Translations under genes and position numbers: made by a program
From: Botryococcus braunii
Taxonomy: Eukaryota; Chlorophyta; Trebouxiophyceae
NCBI GenBank assembly: GCA_002005505.1
Contig: KV908428.1
Span: 132,501-142,500, forward strand
Direction of reading: 5' to 3'
Length of the DNA: 10,000 bases
The notes under the pieces: generated by a model
Database searches by the model: none
Seen by the model: the letters and a program-made list of their open reading frames with translations, nothing else
What the model was told of the DNA's origin: nothing
Part shown: positions 1-5,520 of the stretch, in pieces
Position numbering within the stretch: position 1 is the first letter of the stretch
How the letters are laid out: each line of letters opens with the position of its first letter

Positions 1-2
1 TG

Positions 3-176
3 ATGGCGGACCTGGAAAACGCGATCCCGCAAACTTACTGCACAAATACCAGATCCATTGCCTTACGATATGTTTTTAATATCTTATTGTTGATGGCCGA
101 AGTCAGAATCCTTGAAAATGGGCAAATCGATCTTCGTCGCTCGTCGTGGAAAACAGTTTCCATCGTATCCCAGTAA
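3..176 (+). CDS. possible short ORF or 3' exon of an upstream gene, unrecognised
   Basis: A 57-codon open frame begins with ATGGCGGAC at position 3 and ends at TAA 174-176. ATGGCG is a common start context in plant genes, but the frame is cut by the window edge, so the ATG may be internal to a longer exon. The translation opens MADLENAIPQTY, has a short hydrophobic stretch around residues 23-31 (YVFNILLLM), then becomes basic and polar. No domain, transit peptide or membrane protein family is recognised. At this length an open frame is not strong evidence of coding. It could equally be chance, or the end of a gene lying to the left. Confidence 0.2.
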   Translation: MADLENAIPQTYCTNTRSIALRYVFNILLLMAEVRILENGQIDLRRSSWKTVSIVSQ

Positions 177-336
177 ACCACTCCTCGCAGCCCTCAACAA
201 TTTTCAGAACAACATCAAATATTAAAACGGCATATTTAACCGAGCCTCATCACGTATGCTAAAATTTGCAAGTTCGTGTCGACGGCTTTTCGGAGTGCAC
301 ATCTGCGCGGCTCCCTCAGCAGCAGAGCATATGACA

Positions 337-350
337 GATTCACGTGAATC
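337..350. promoter_or_regulatory. 14-bp perfect palindrome with a CACGTG core
   Basis: GATTCACGTGAATC reads the same on both strands. Its centre, CACGTG at 341-346, is the E-box/G-box core bound by bHLH and bZIP dimers in plants and other eukaryotes. A regulatory role is inference, because no nearby gene start is established. Confidence 0.3.
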
Positions 351-416
351 AGGTGGCACTATGACGCGCCTTGTAGCGCGCCTCGACAGCGCAGCAGTAC
401 CAGCACATGGCAGGGT

Positions 417-424
417 CACGTGGC
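417..424 (+). promoter_or_regulatory. G-box / ABRE-like motif
   Basis: CACGTGGC matches the G-box plus ABRE core (ACGTGGC) used by plant bZIP factors. It is the second CACGTG within 80 bp of the palindrome at 337-350. It lies in a GC-rich stretch with no defined transcript, so its function is unproven. Confidence 0.25.
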
Positions 425-820
425 GCGGATTCGGAATCTGGCAGTGCAGATTGCCCCCCCAGGGCCTCTGCGGCGCTTCGACAGCGCGGCGTCACCCTGC
501 AATACACCGCAATACAAAGCTGTACAAAGGCTGTACAAAAGCCTCCGCTCAGGCTGCCACGCCGCCCCTTCCCATCTTCCCACGCTAGATTTGCGATTTA
601 GAGGGCTTACGGATGGCTTCCGGACCACGGAGCTACGCCGCATCTCGGCGGAGCTGAGGCCTGCTTATTTCTGAGACAGTTGGCAACCGAATTATTTCCG
701 AAATTATTTGTCTCCCCTACGAAAACGCGTAGATTCTTGCGCGGCCGAGGCGTTACCTCCGCGTCCCCATTATCAGCCTCCCCAGCGGGCATCCAAGGCA
801 ACCGCCCCCCGGCTGCGGAA

Positions 821-846
821 AACCTGCACCCCATAGGGGGCAGGTT
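821..846. other. GC-rich hairpin
   Basis: AACCTG-C-A-CCCC faces GGGG-G-CAGGTT across a short ATA loop, giving a stem of about 11 bp with one unpaired A. It ends two bases before the larger inverted repeat at 849. No T-tract follows, so it is not a bacterial-type terminator. Significance unknown. Confidence 0.4.
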
Positions 847-848
847 AA

Positions 849-1140
849 GGATGGAATTTGCACCCAAAAACCAACACAAATTTGATCTCGTTGGTCTGCC
901 CCACTAGCTCCTAGCTAGTAGGCAACTTGCTAGTGGCACTAACAACTTGCCTCTGGCTGGTCCAGGATGCAACATGTGTACACGTAATCCTCTGCTCCTC
1001 ATTCTTTGGTGCCCCCGTTGGACTGCACCGTGGAGTCCCCACTGGGGAGCCAGAGGCAAGTTGTCCGTTTGTGCCACTAGCAAATGCCAGTTGCCTACTA
1101 GCTTGTAGCTAGTGGCGCCGAACGAGATCAAATTCCATCC
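849..1140. mobile_element. imperfect inverted repeat, MITE- or foldback-like (292 bp)
   Basis: The left arm (849-958) and right arm (1048-1140) are imperfect reverse complements. They share GGATGGAATTTG at the outer ends, then ATCTCGTT, CCACTAGCT, AGCTAGTAGGCAACT, GCTAGTGGCAC and AACTTGCCTCTGGCT in order, around an 89-bp spacer. The left arm carries an extra 24 bp (861-884) bounded by repeated AATTTG. Each arm holds its own subterminal hairpin, ACTAGCT/AGCTAGT with a 3-nt loop (903-919 and 1097-1113). There is no coding capacity. Size, terminal inverted repeats and lack of genes fit a non-autonomous DNA transposon or foldback element. No clear target-site duplication is seen just outside the arms, so the superfamily is undetermined and the true ends may differ. 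Confidence 0.6.
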
Positions 1141-1155
1141 GTTCTAGTGGCGAGG

Positions 1156-1160
1156 ATCCC
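1156..1160. repeat. target-site duplication, left copy
   Basis: ATCCC lies directly before the first LTR's TG. The same five bases follow the last LTR's CA at 8754-8758. Five-bp duplications are typical of LTR-retrotransposon integration. Confidence 0.93.
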
Positions 1161-1176
1161 TGTTGTGAAATAATAT

Positions 1177-1201
1177 GGGAACCCTAGGGTTTGAGGTTCC
1201 C
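1177..1201. other. stem-loop near the LTR start
   Basis: GGGAACC (1177-1183) pairs with GGTTCCC (1195-1201) around an 11-nt loop. With one bulged C the stem extends by AT/AT (1175-1204). The one LTR difference (extra A at 1186) falls in the loop, so the stem is intact in all three LTRs. The equivalents begin near 4425 and 7671. Confidence 0.5.
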
Positions 1202-1239
1202 CATAGCGTGTGCCTTCGTGTGTGAAGTGGCTGATGGAC

Positions 1240-1248
1240 AATAAATAG
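1240..1248 (+). promoter_or_regulatory. AATAAATAG: candidate TATA-like or polyadenylation motif in the LTR
   Basis: AATAAATAG lies about 80 bp inside the LTR. It contains AATAAA (1240-1245), the polyadenylation hexamer, and ATAAATA, a weak TATA-box variant. Either role is possible. So near the 5' end of a 1.1-kb LTR, neither is certain. It is repeated identically in LTR2 and LTR3. Confidence 0.25.
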
Positions 1249-1484
1249 TCACTTTCCAGTCGTTTGTAGACATGTGGAACTCGTGGTGTAGTTTGGAAGG
1301 TACACTTGGCATGTGACTAGCTCCTTGTGTTATGCTTGGTGCTTGTCATACGGTAATCTCAAAGGTAACGTCTACTAATGTGGTTGCCTGTCGTTGAGGA
1401 TTAGTCGATTCGAGAAGTCATGACCTCGAGTTTACTATCATCCTCTTGTGTGCCTTGGAGGTTCAAGTGATGTACTCATGAAGG

Positions 1485-1512
1485 GCAATTAGTTCTCTTC
1501 TTGAGTAATTGC
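1485..1512. other. stem-loop in the LTR
   Basis: GCAATTA (1485-1491) pairs with TAATTGC (1506-1512). Inside, CTC/GAG adds three pairs with a 3-nt bulge. It sits directly upstream of the larger hairpin at 1519-1561. Present in all three LTRs. Confidence 0.4.
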
Positions 1513-1518
1513 TAGGTC

Positions 1519-1561
1519 TGACCTTTGTACCCAGGAAACACTAGGGTACTCTTAAAGGTCA
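1519..1561. other. two-tier stem-loop in the LTR
   Basis: TGACCTTT (1519-1526) pairs with AAAGGTCA (1554-1561), and directly inside it GTACCC (1527-1532) pairs with GGGTAC (1544-1549). This gives 14 pairs, an 11-nt loop and a TCTT bulge on the 3' side. It is identical in LTR2 and LTR3. It is a plausible structured element of the retrotransposon RNA; its role is unknown. Confidence 0.55.
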
Positions 1562-1682
1562 TAGGAGTTCCTTGGAAGTTAGGAAACGTGCTGAGGATTT
1601 GACCTCCTTGAAGCGCGTGTGAGTGGCAGTTCCGTAGGGACCCGGATTATTGTCGTACGGTCTCGTCGGAGTCAGTGTAGCT

Positions 1683-1732
1683 GGTAGGCTCGGAGGCCTA
1701 GAACTTAGGAATTCTAGCCTCGTCCACCTACC
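1683..1732. other. 50-nt compound stem-loop in the LTR
   Basis: Outer stem GGTAGG (1683-1688) with CCTACC (1727-1732). Inner stem GAGG plus CTAGAA (1693-1703, one bulged C) with TTCTAG plus CCTC (1712-1721). The internal loop is 4/5 nt and the terminal loop CTTAGGAA. Sixteen pairs in 50 nt is strong for unselected sequence. Repeated unchanged in the other LTRs. Confidence 0.55.
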
Positions 1733-1785
1733 GTTTAGTTTCCTTTGGCCTTGCGTCATATGGGACGGCTTGGCATTCTATCATC

Positions 1786-1895
1786 AGTCTTGATGGTGGA
1801 TAGCCTCGACTCCTTGTCCCTTGTGCGCATGGTGCGACAGGACTCGTACTACACGTCCTTACGTTTTCTGTGACATACATGGTTATGGCACAGGT
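1786..1895 (+). repeat. 110-bp direct repeat inside LTR1, copy A
   Basis: This segment recurs without mismatch at 1946-2055, a period of 160 bp with 50 bp between copies. Each copy contains a bulged hairpin (1816-1843 here). Copy A ends CAG|GTAAGA, a consensus 5' splice site, whereas copy B ends CAGGTGGC. The duplication is also in LTR2 (5033-5142, 5193-5302) and LTR3 (8279-8388, 8439-8548), so it predates the tandem arrangement. Confidence 0.95.
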
Positions 1896-1945
1896 AAGAC
1901 TGCCCTTAGTTAGGTTGCTTTGTTAAGCTACGATACTTTGTGTAA

Positions 1946-2055
1946 AGTCTTGATGGTGGATAGCCTCGACTCCTTGTCCCTTGTGCGCATGGTGCGACAG
2001 GACTCGTACTACACGTCCTTACGTTTTCTGTGACATACATGGTTATGGCACAGGT
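1946..2055 (+). repeat. 110-bp direct repeat inside LTR1, copy B
   Basis: Perfect second copy of 1786-1895. LTR U3 regions often amplify short enhancer blocks, but whether this block lies in U3, R or U5 is not known. It ends three bases before the first shared-loop hairpin (2059-2083). Confidence 0.95.
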
Positions 2056-2058
2056 GGC

Positions 2059-2083
2059 CTTGTTAGATGGTGTTCCTAACAAG
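2059..2083 (+). other. shared-loop hairpin H1 (loop ATGGTGTTC)
   Basis: CTTGTTAG (2059-2066) and CTAACAAG (2076-2083) form a perfect 8-bp stem around ATGGTGTTC. The same 9-nt loop occurs on different stems at 2172-2194 and 2324-2344. Equivalent copies lie at 5306-5330 and 8552-8576. Confidence 0.75.
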
Positions 2084-2171
2084 TGTCTGGAGTTATCTCC
2101 TGCTCTGGAGTCGTCCAAGTGGAGTCGTCCATCAGGAGCGCGCTTGAAGCTTTGTCTCACGTTTCGACAAA

Positions 2172-2194
2172 GGGTTGGATGGTGTTCCCAACCT
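2172..2194 (+). other. shared-loop hairpin H2 (loop ATGGTGTTC)
   Basis: GGGTTGG (2172-2178) pairs with CCAACCT (2188-2194): six Watson-Crick pairs plus one G-U, closing the loop ATGGTGTTC. The stem sequence is unrelated to H1 and H3. Equivalents are 5419-5441 and 8665-8687. Confidence 0.75.
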
Positions 2195-2260
2195 AATTTA
2201 ATGTTTTCAGTCTGAAGTAATTGTGGTCTAATGTTATGGCTTCATCGAACTTCTTTTTCA

Positions 2261-2273
2261 TGGTATCGGCGAG
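2261..2273 (+). promoter_or_regulatory. primer-binding site, internal region 1
   Basis: TGGTATCGGCGAG starts at the base after the LTR's CA. The first seven bases match the plant initiator-Met tRNA site (TGGTATCAGAGC); after that only some positions agree. The TGG start, complementary to tRNA CCA, and the position are as expected. The primer may be a diverged initiator tRNA or a different tRNA whose acceptor 5' strand reads ATCGGCG. Confidence 0.75.
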
Positions 2274-2280
2274 TGCCGAT
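2265..2280. other. hairpin overlapping the primer-binding site
   Basis: ATCGGC (2265-2270) and GCCGAT (2275-2280) form a perfect 6-bp stem with loop GAGT. It covers all but the first four bases of the putative tRNA-complementary segment, so in free RNA the site would be partly folded. The copy in internal region 2 is 5512-5527. Confidence 0.55.
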
Positions 2281-2323
2281 CGTCAACGAATACGTTTGAC
2301 GCCTGTGGTGAACATTACCCTTA

Positions 2324-2344
2324 CTGACGATGGTGTTCCGTCAG
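2324..2344 (+). other. shared-loop hairpin H3 (loop ATGGTGTTC)
   Basis: CTGACG (2324-2329) pairs with CGTCAG (2339-2344) around the same loop as H1 and H2. It lies 50 nt after the primer-binding site, in the internal leader. The second copy is 5571-5591. LTR3 lacks it, because that copy ends before the leader. Confidence 0.75.
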
Positions 2345-3065
2345 AAAGGTTTGAATTCATTTTTATAGCAATTGATTGATCCATGGCGTTCAAATCCATG
2401 ATTATTAGTTGTTGTCGTTGTTGAAACTTTGTGGCGATGTCGCTCTGTTCAAGCCAATGTGGACTTGAAAGGCGGAATGTTTTAATATACAATCATTTCT
2501 ATGTGATCTTTTGAGCATTCAAGATTGCAACGATGATTCATGTGCTACTTCTGTGAAAGTGTAGTGGCACTTCAACGTTGAACTTCGGAAAGGGGCGTTC
2601 AAAGCGTCTACTTGCAAGCCCACGATTTGACATTTCTGATTATCGTTTTACTAACTCTTCGGTATGCTGATGGGTTTCAGGTGCTTTTGCACACATGGAT
2701 CAGTTCAGTATGGGCTGGTTCGGGACTAGGGGAGGACAAAAGGAGGGTTCCTTGCATGCCAAGAATGGACATGCATCGACACCTCTGGAGAAATAATCTC
2801 ACCTTCAAGCGTTAAAGGGAGTACGGTCCCAACTTCCTCATGGGGCATAAGTACATGTGACCCCTGATTATGTGTGCAATAGCATCTTTCCCTACCTTCC
2901 CTTGTAAGTGCCCCTAGTGTGTGGGGCATGTGGCTTGTTTCTTAGGGGCATCTTCAGGTTGCCCAATGTTGAGTATGTGCTTCTTGCTCCTTGAGTGAGC
3001 AGAATACTCCTTATGTGGGCATGCGATGAGTCGAGTGGGCATAGGTGTGGTTATGTGCACTTTTG

Positions 3066-3082
3066 TCTCTCTCTCTCTCTCT
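3066..3082 (+). repeat. TC microsatellite in internal region 1
   Basis: A 17-bp TC run. The equivalent in internal region 2 (6313-6327) is one repeat shorter, 15 bp, which is the length change expected from slippage or sequencing error. Confidence 0.9.
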
Positions 3083-3088
3083 TACACT

Positions 3089-3095
3089 TATAAAA
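3089..3095 (+). promoter_or_regulatory. TATAAAA motif downstream of the TC run
   Basis: TATAAAA follows the TC repeat by six bases; the second copy is 6334-6340. Pyrimidine patches and TATA boxes are common plant core-promoter elements, so an internal promoter is conceivable. No clear gene follows, and the motif is short enough to be chance. Confidence 0.2.
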
Positions 3096-4247
3096 ACTTA
3101 TGCAATTACCATTGACTTGTAGTTTTTTCAATTGATACATGACTATGTGACTATCACCAAGTAAAATGGCCTGTGATTGCCATGATAACTTGCTTGTGAG
3201 AGAGTGCATCAAAGGGACCAAGATTATCCGAGACAATGGTGCCTCATTTGGTTGATTGTTGGGCTGTAACGGCCATGATAACTAGGAACTTGCTTTGCCC
3301 TATACAGAGGCTATGGGGATAGCACGTGATCCATGATGGTTTGCGGGTAGTCCAATATAGTTGAGGAGTATACACCGGTAGTGTATGTTCCCGGATAAGT
3401 TTGAGGGTGGGCCAAGATGCGCAGAAGGCGTGAGGCACCCAACAGGAACTTGGGAACAACTCCAAGATAGCTTGCGGCATACCCAACAGAGCTTCGGAAT
3501 CAGTTCCGTTTGACGTTTGACTTCAGTCAAGAAGTGACAATAAGAGGTAGAAGAAGCCGTTGTTTAAACTTGGATAAGCTGACTAAAGTAACGATTCTTC
3601 AGCTTGGATGGTTACCCTTTGATACGTACTTTGGTCTCACAAGGAATTGGTGTGATATTGGAATGGTCATGAACAGTCATATGTTTTCTTGCAGTAGTGG
3701 CAATGCACATGCTTCGTGTAATGATGCTTGTAAGCATTGAGCTTGTGATGCTTGCGTTAACATTAAGCGTGAGCAAATCCATCGATGGGAGGGTCACTTT
3801 TGCTTGAAGTGGCTGTTTACTCCACTGCTTTTGTTTGGTATTCAGTCTGTTAAGTCACTTTATGAAGCATAGCTCGAGGGGAGGATCATCTAAGTTGAGG
3901 TGATTGTCTACTTCCCACTTCGTTGGTCTAAAGTTTTGCTTGACTTGAGGAGGTGCTGCCTCTTGTCAAATGCATTTTCTTTTCGTGTGAGAAGCTTCTA
4001 AAGGCGTTTGGTATTCTGAAGGTTCCTATCAAGCTACTTCAGTTTTTGGTTTACACTGGGACAAACTGTCTATCAAGTTTACGCTTTCATGGTCGTGCTT
4101 ACGCGGGGAATAGCTTATCGGTTAGGAGATTTACCATGAGAGTGGTCTATTAACATGTTATGGTGCTCTTGCTACATTCATATTGTGCTTGAGCGTTCCT
4201 TCGTGATTTGGCGTCTGTTTATGCATGCTTTGCATTGGTTGTTCCTT

Positions 4248-4273
4248 CCTGATCTCCAGGGGAGGTAATCAGG
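4248..4273. other. hairpin presenting a polypurine-like motif
   Basis: CCTGAT plus CTCC (4248-4257) pairs with GGAG (4261-4264) and ATCAGG (4268-4273), with a 3-nt loop and a GTA bulge. AGGGGAGG (4258-4265), identical to the core of the true polypurine tract, forms the loop and 3' side. Repeated near 7493-7518. Confidence 0.45.
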
Positions 4274-4399
4274 CAGTTGATTTTACGCTTGTACCGATGA
4301 TTGTTGCTCTCGCTGATGGAGTGATGTTTTATGCCTACTTACTTTGGGGGGCATATTACTCTCTTCATGTGATGGACACTCACTTCCCCCACTTCATGC

Positions 4400-4408
4400 A
4401 AGGGGAGG
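4400..4408 (+). promoter_or_regulatory. polypurine tract before LTR2
   Basis: AAGGGGAGG directly abuts TGTTGTG of LTR2. Position and composition are those of the primer for plus-strand DNA synthesis in LTR retrotransposons. Confidence 0.88.
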
Positions 4409-5032
4409 TGTTGTGAAATAATATGGGAACCCTGGGTTTGAGGTTCCCCATAGCGTGTGCCTTCGTGTGTGAAGTGGCTGATGGACAATAAATAGTCACT
4501 TTCCAGTCGTTTGTAGACATGTGGAACTCGTGGTGTAGTTTGGAAGGTACACTTGGCATGTGACTAGCTCCTTGTGTTATGCTTGGTGCTTGTCATACGG
4601 TAATCTCAAAGGTAACGTCTACTAATGTGGTTGCCTGTCGTTGAGGATTAGTCGATTCGAGAAGTCATGACCTCGAGTTTACTATCATCCTCTTGTGTGC
4701 CTTGGAGGTTCAAGTGATGTACTCATGAAGGGCAATTAGTTCTCTTCTTGAGTAATTGCTAGGTCTGACCTTTGTACCCAGGAAACACTAGGGTACTCTT
4801 AAAGGTCATAGGAGTTCCTTGGAAGTTAGGAAACGTGCTGAGGATTTGACCTCCTTGAAGCGCGTGTGAGTGGCAGTTCCGTAGGGACCCGGATTATTGT
4901 CGTACGGTCTCGTCGGAGTCAGTGTAGCTGGTAGGCTCGGAGGCCTAGAACTTAGGAATTCTAGCCTCGTCCACCTACCGTTTAGTTTCCTTTGGCCTTG
5001 CGTCATATGGGACGGCTTGGCATTCTATCATC

Positions 5033-5142
5033 AGTCTTGATGGTGGATAGCCTCGACTCCTTGTCCCTTGTGCGCATGGTGCGACAGGACTCGTACTACA
5101 CGTCCTTACGTTTTCTGTGACATACATGGTTATGGCACAGGT
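5033..5142 (+). repeat. 110-bp direct repeat in LTR2, copy A
   Basis: Equivalent of 1786-1895, ending at a GTAAGA donor-like site. Its partner is 5193-5302. Confidence 0.93.
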
Positions 5143-5192
5143 AAGACTGCCCTTAGTTAGGTTGCTTTGTTAAGCTACGATACTTTGTGTAA

Positions 5193-5302
5193 AGTCTTGA
5201 TGGTGGATAGCCTCGACTCCTTGTCCCTTGTGCGCATGGTGCGACAGGACTCGTACTACACGTCCTTACGTTTTCTGTGACATACATGGTTATGGCACAG
5301 GT
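5193..5302 (+). repeat. 110-bp direct repeat in LTR2, copy B
   Basis: Equivalent of 1946-2055, with the same 160-bp period from copy A. Confidence 0.93.
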
Positions 5303-5507
5303 GGCCTTGTTAGATGGTGTTCCTAACAAGTGTCTGGAGTTATCTCCTGCTCTGGAGTCGTCCAAGTGGAGTCGTCCATCAGGAGCGCGCTTGAAGCTTT
5401 GTCTCACGTTTCGACAAAGGGTTGGATGGTGTTCCCAACCTAATTTAATGTTTTCAGTCTGAAGTAATTGTGGTCTAATGTTATGGCTTCATCGAACTTC
5501 TTTTTCA

Positions 5508-5520
5508 TGGTATCGGCGAG
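5508..5520 (+). promoter_or_regulatory. primer-binding site, internal region 2
   Basis: Same TGGTATCGGCGAG sequence, directly after LTR2. The second full unit therefore keeps the replication signals of the first. Confidence 0.72.

Larger units (their letters stand above)
177..848. other. non-coding or intergenic stretch, locally GC-rich
   Basis: No convincing gene is seen. The part around 360-600 is GC-rich, so stop codons are rare and short open frames appear in several frames of both strands. None encodes a recognisable protein. Visible small structures are a 14-bp palindrome (337-350), a G-box (417-424), a 10-bp direct repeat GCTGTACAAA (519-528 and 530-539) and a GC-rich hairpin (821-846). 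The stretch could be promoter or 5' region of an unseen gene, but nothing fixes a transcription start. Confidence 0.5.
1161..2260 (+). repeat. LTR 1 (5' LTR), 1100 bp
   Basis: Runs from TG at 1161 to CA at 2260. It differs from the other two LTRs only by an extra A at 1186 (CCCTAGGG against CCCTGGG), as far as reading by eye shows. It contains a 110-bp direct duplication (1786-1895, 1946-2055), an AATAAATAG motif near its start, several strong stem-loops, and two of the three shared-loop hairpins. By analogy it would hold promoter and polyadenylation signals, but the U3/R/U5 borders cannot be placed from sequence alone. Confidence 0.93.
2261..4408 (+). other. internal region 1, 2148 bp, non-coding
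   Basis: Lies between LTR1 and LTR2. It begins with the primer-binding site and ends with the polypurine tract. All open frames are short and none resembles gag, protease, reverse transcriptase, RNase H or integrase. It has local palindromes (2571-2582; ATGCTT/AAGCAT at 3724-3737), small hairpins (3438-3454, 3495-3508, 3517-3530), a TC repeat followed by TATAAAA, and three copies of AGGGGAGG. Strong 3' splice-site-like sequences occur (TTTCAG ending 2680, TCTTGCAG near 3694). The origin is unknown: degraded coding region, captured host DNA or dedicated spacer are all possible. Confidence 0.88.
4409..5507 (+). repeat. LTR 2 (middle LTR), 1099 bp
   Basis: TG at 4409 to CA at 5507. Identical by eye to LTR3. 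It lacks the extra A that LTR1 has in its first 30 bases. It is followed by a primer-binding site and preceded by a polypurine tract, so it serves structurally as both a 3' and a 5' LTR. No ATCCC flanks it on either side. Confidence 0.93.

Noticed and set aside
256..588. 110-codon open frame on the + strand with overlapping frames on both strands
   Set aside because: It lies in GC-rich DNA where stops are rare in all frames, its composition looks like random high-GC translation (many R, A, P, H), and no domain or homologue is recognised.
1181..1192. Plant telomere-like motif around CCCTAGGGTTT
   Set aside because: Only a single partial unit is present, not a tandem array, and two of three LTRs lack the A that creates the resemblance.
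1786..2055. CRISPR-like or satellite repeat array
   Set aside because: There are only two 110-bp copies per LTR with a 50-bp spacer. The arrangement is a simple internal duplication of a retrotransposon LTR in a eukaryotic context.
1559..2492. Small open frames repeated in each LTR and internal unit (60-84 codons, both strands)
   Set aside because: They recur only because the DNA is duplicated. They overlap structural features, lack recognisable motifs, and one changes length merely because a TC repeat differs between units.
4160..4168. ATGGTGCTC, close to the shared hairpin loop ATGGTGTTC
   Set aside because: The flanking bases do not pair, so there is no stem and it is not a fourth member of the hairpin set.
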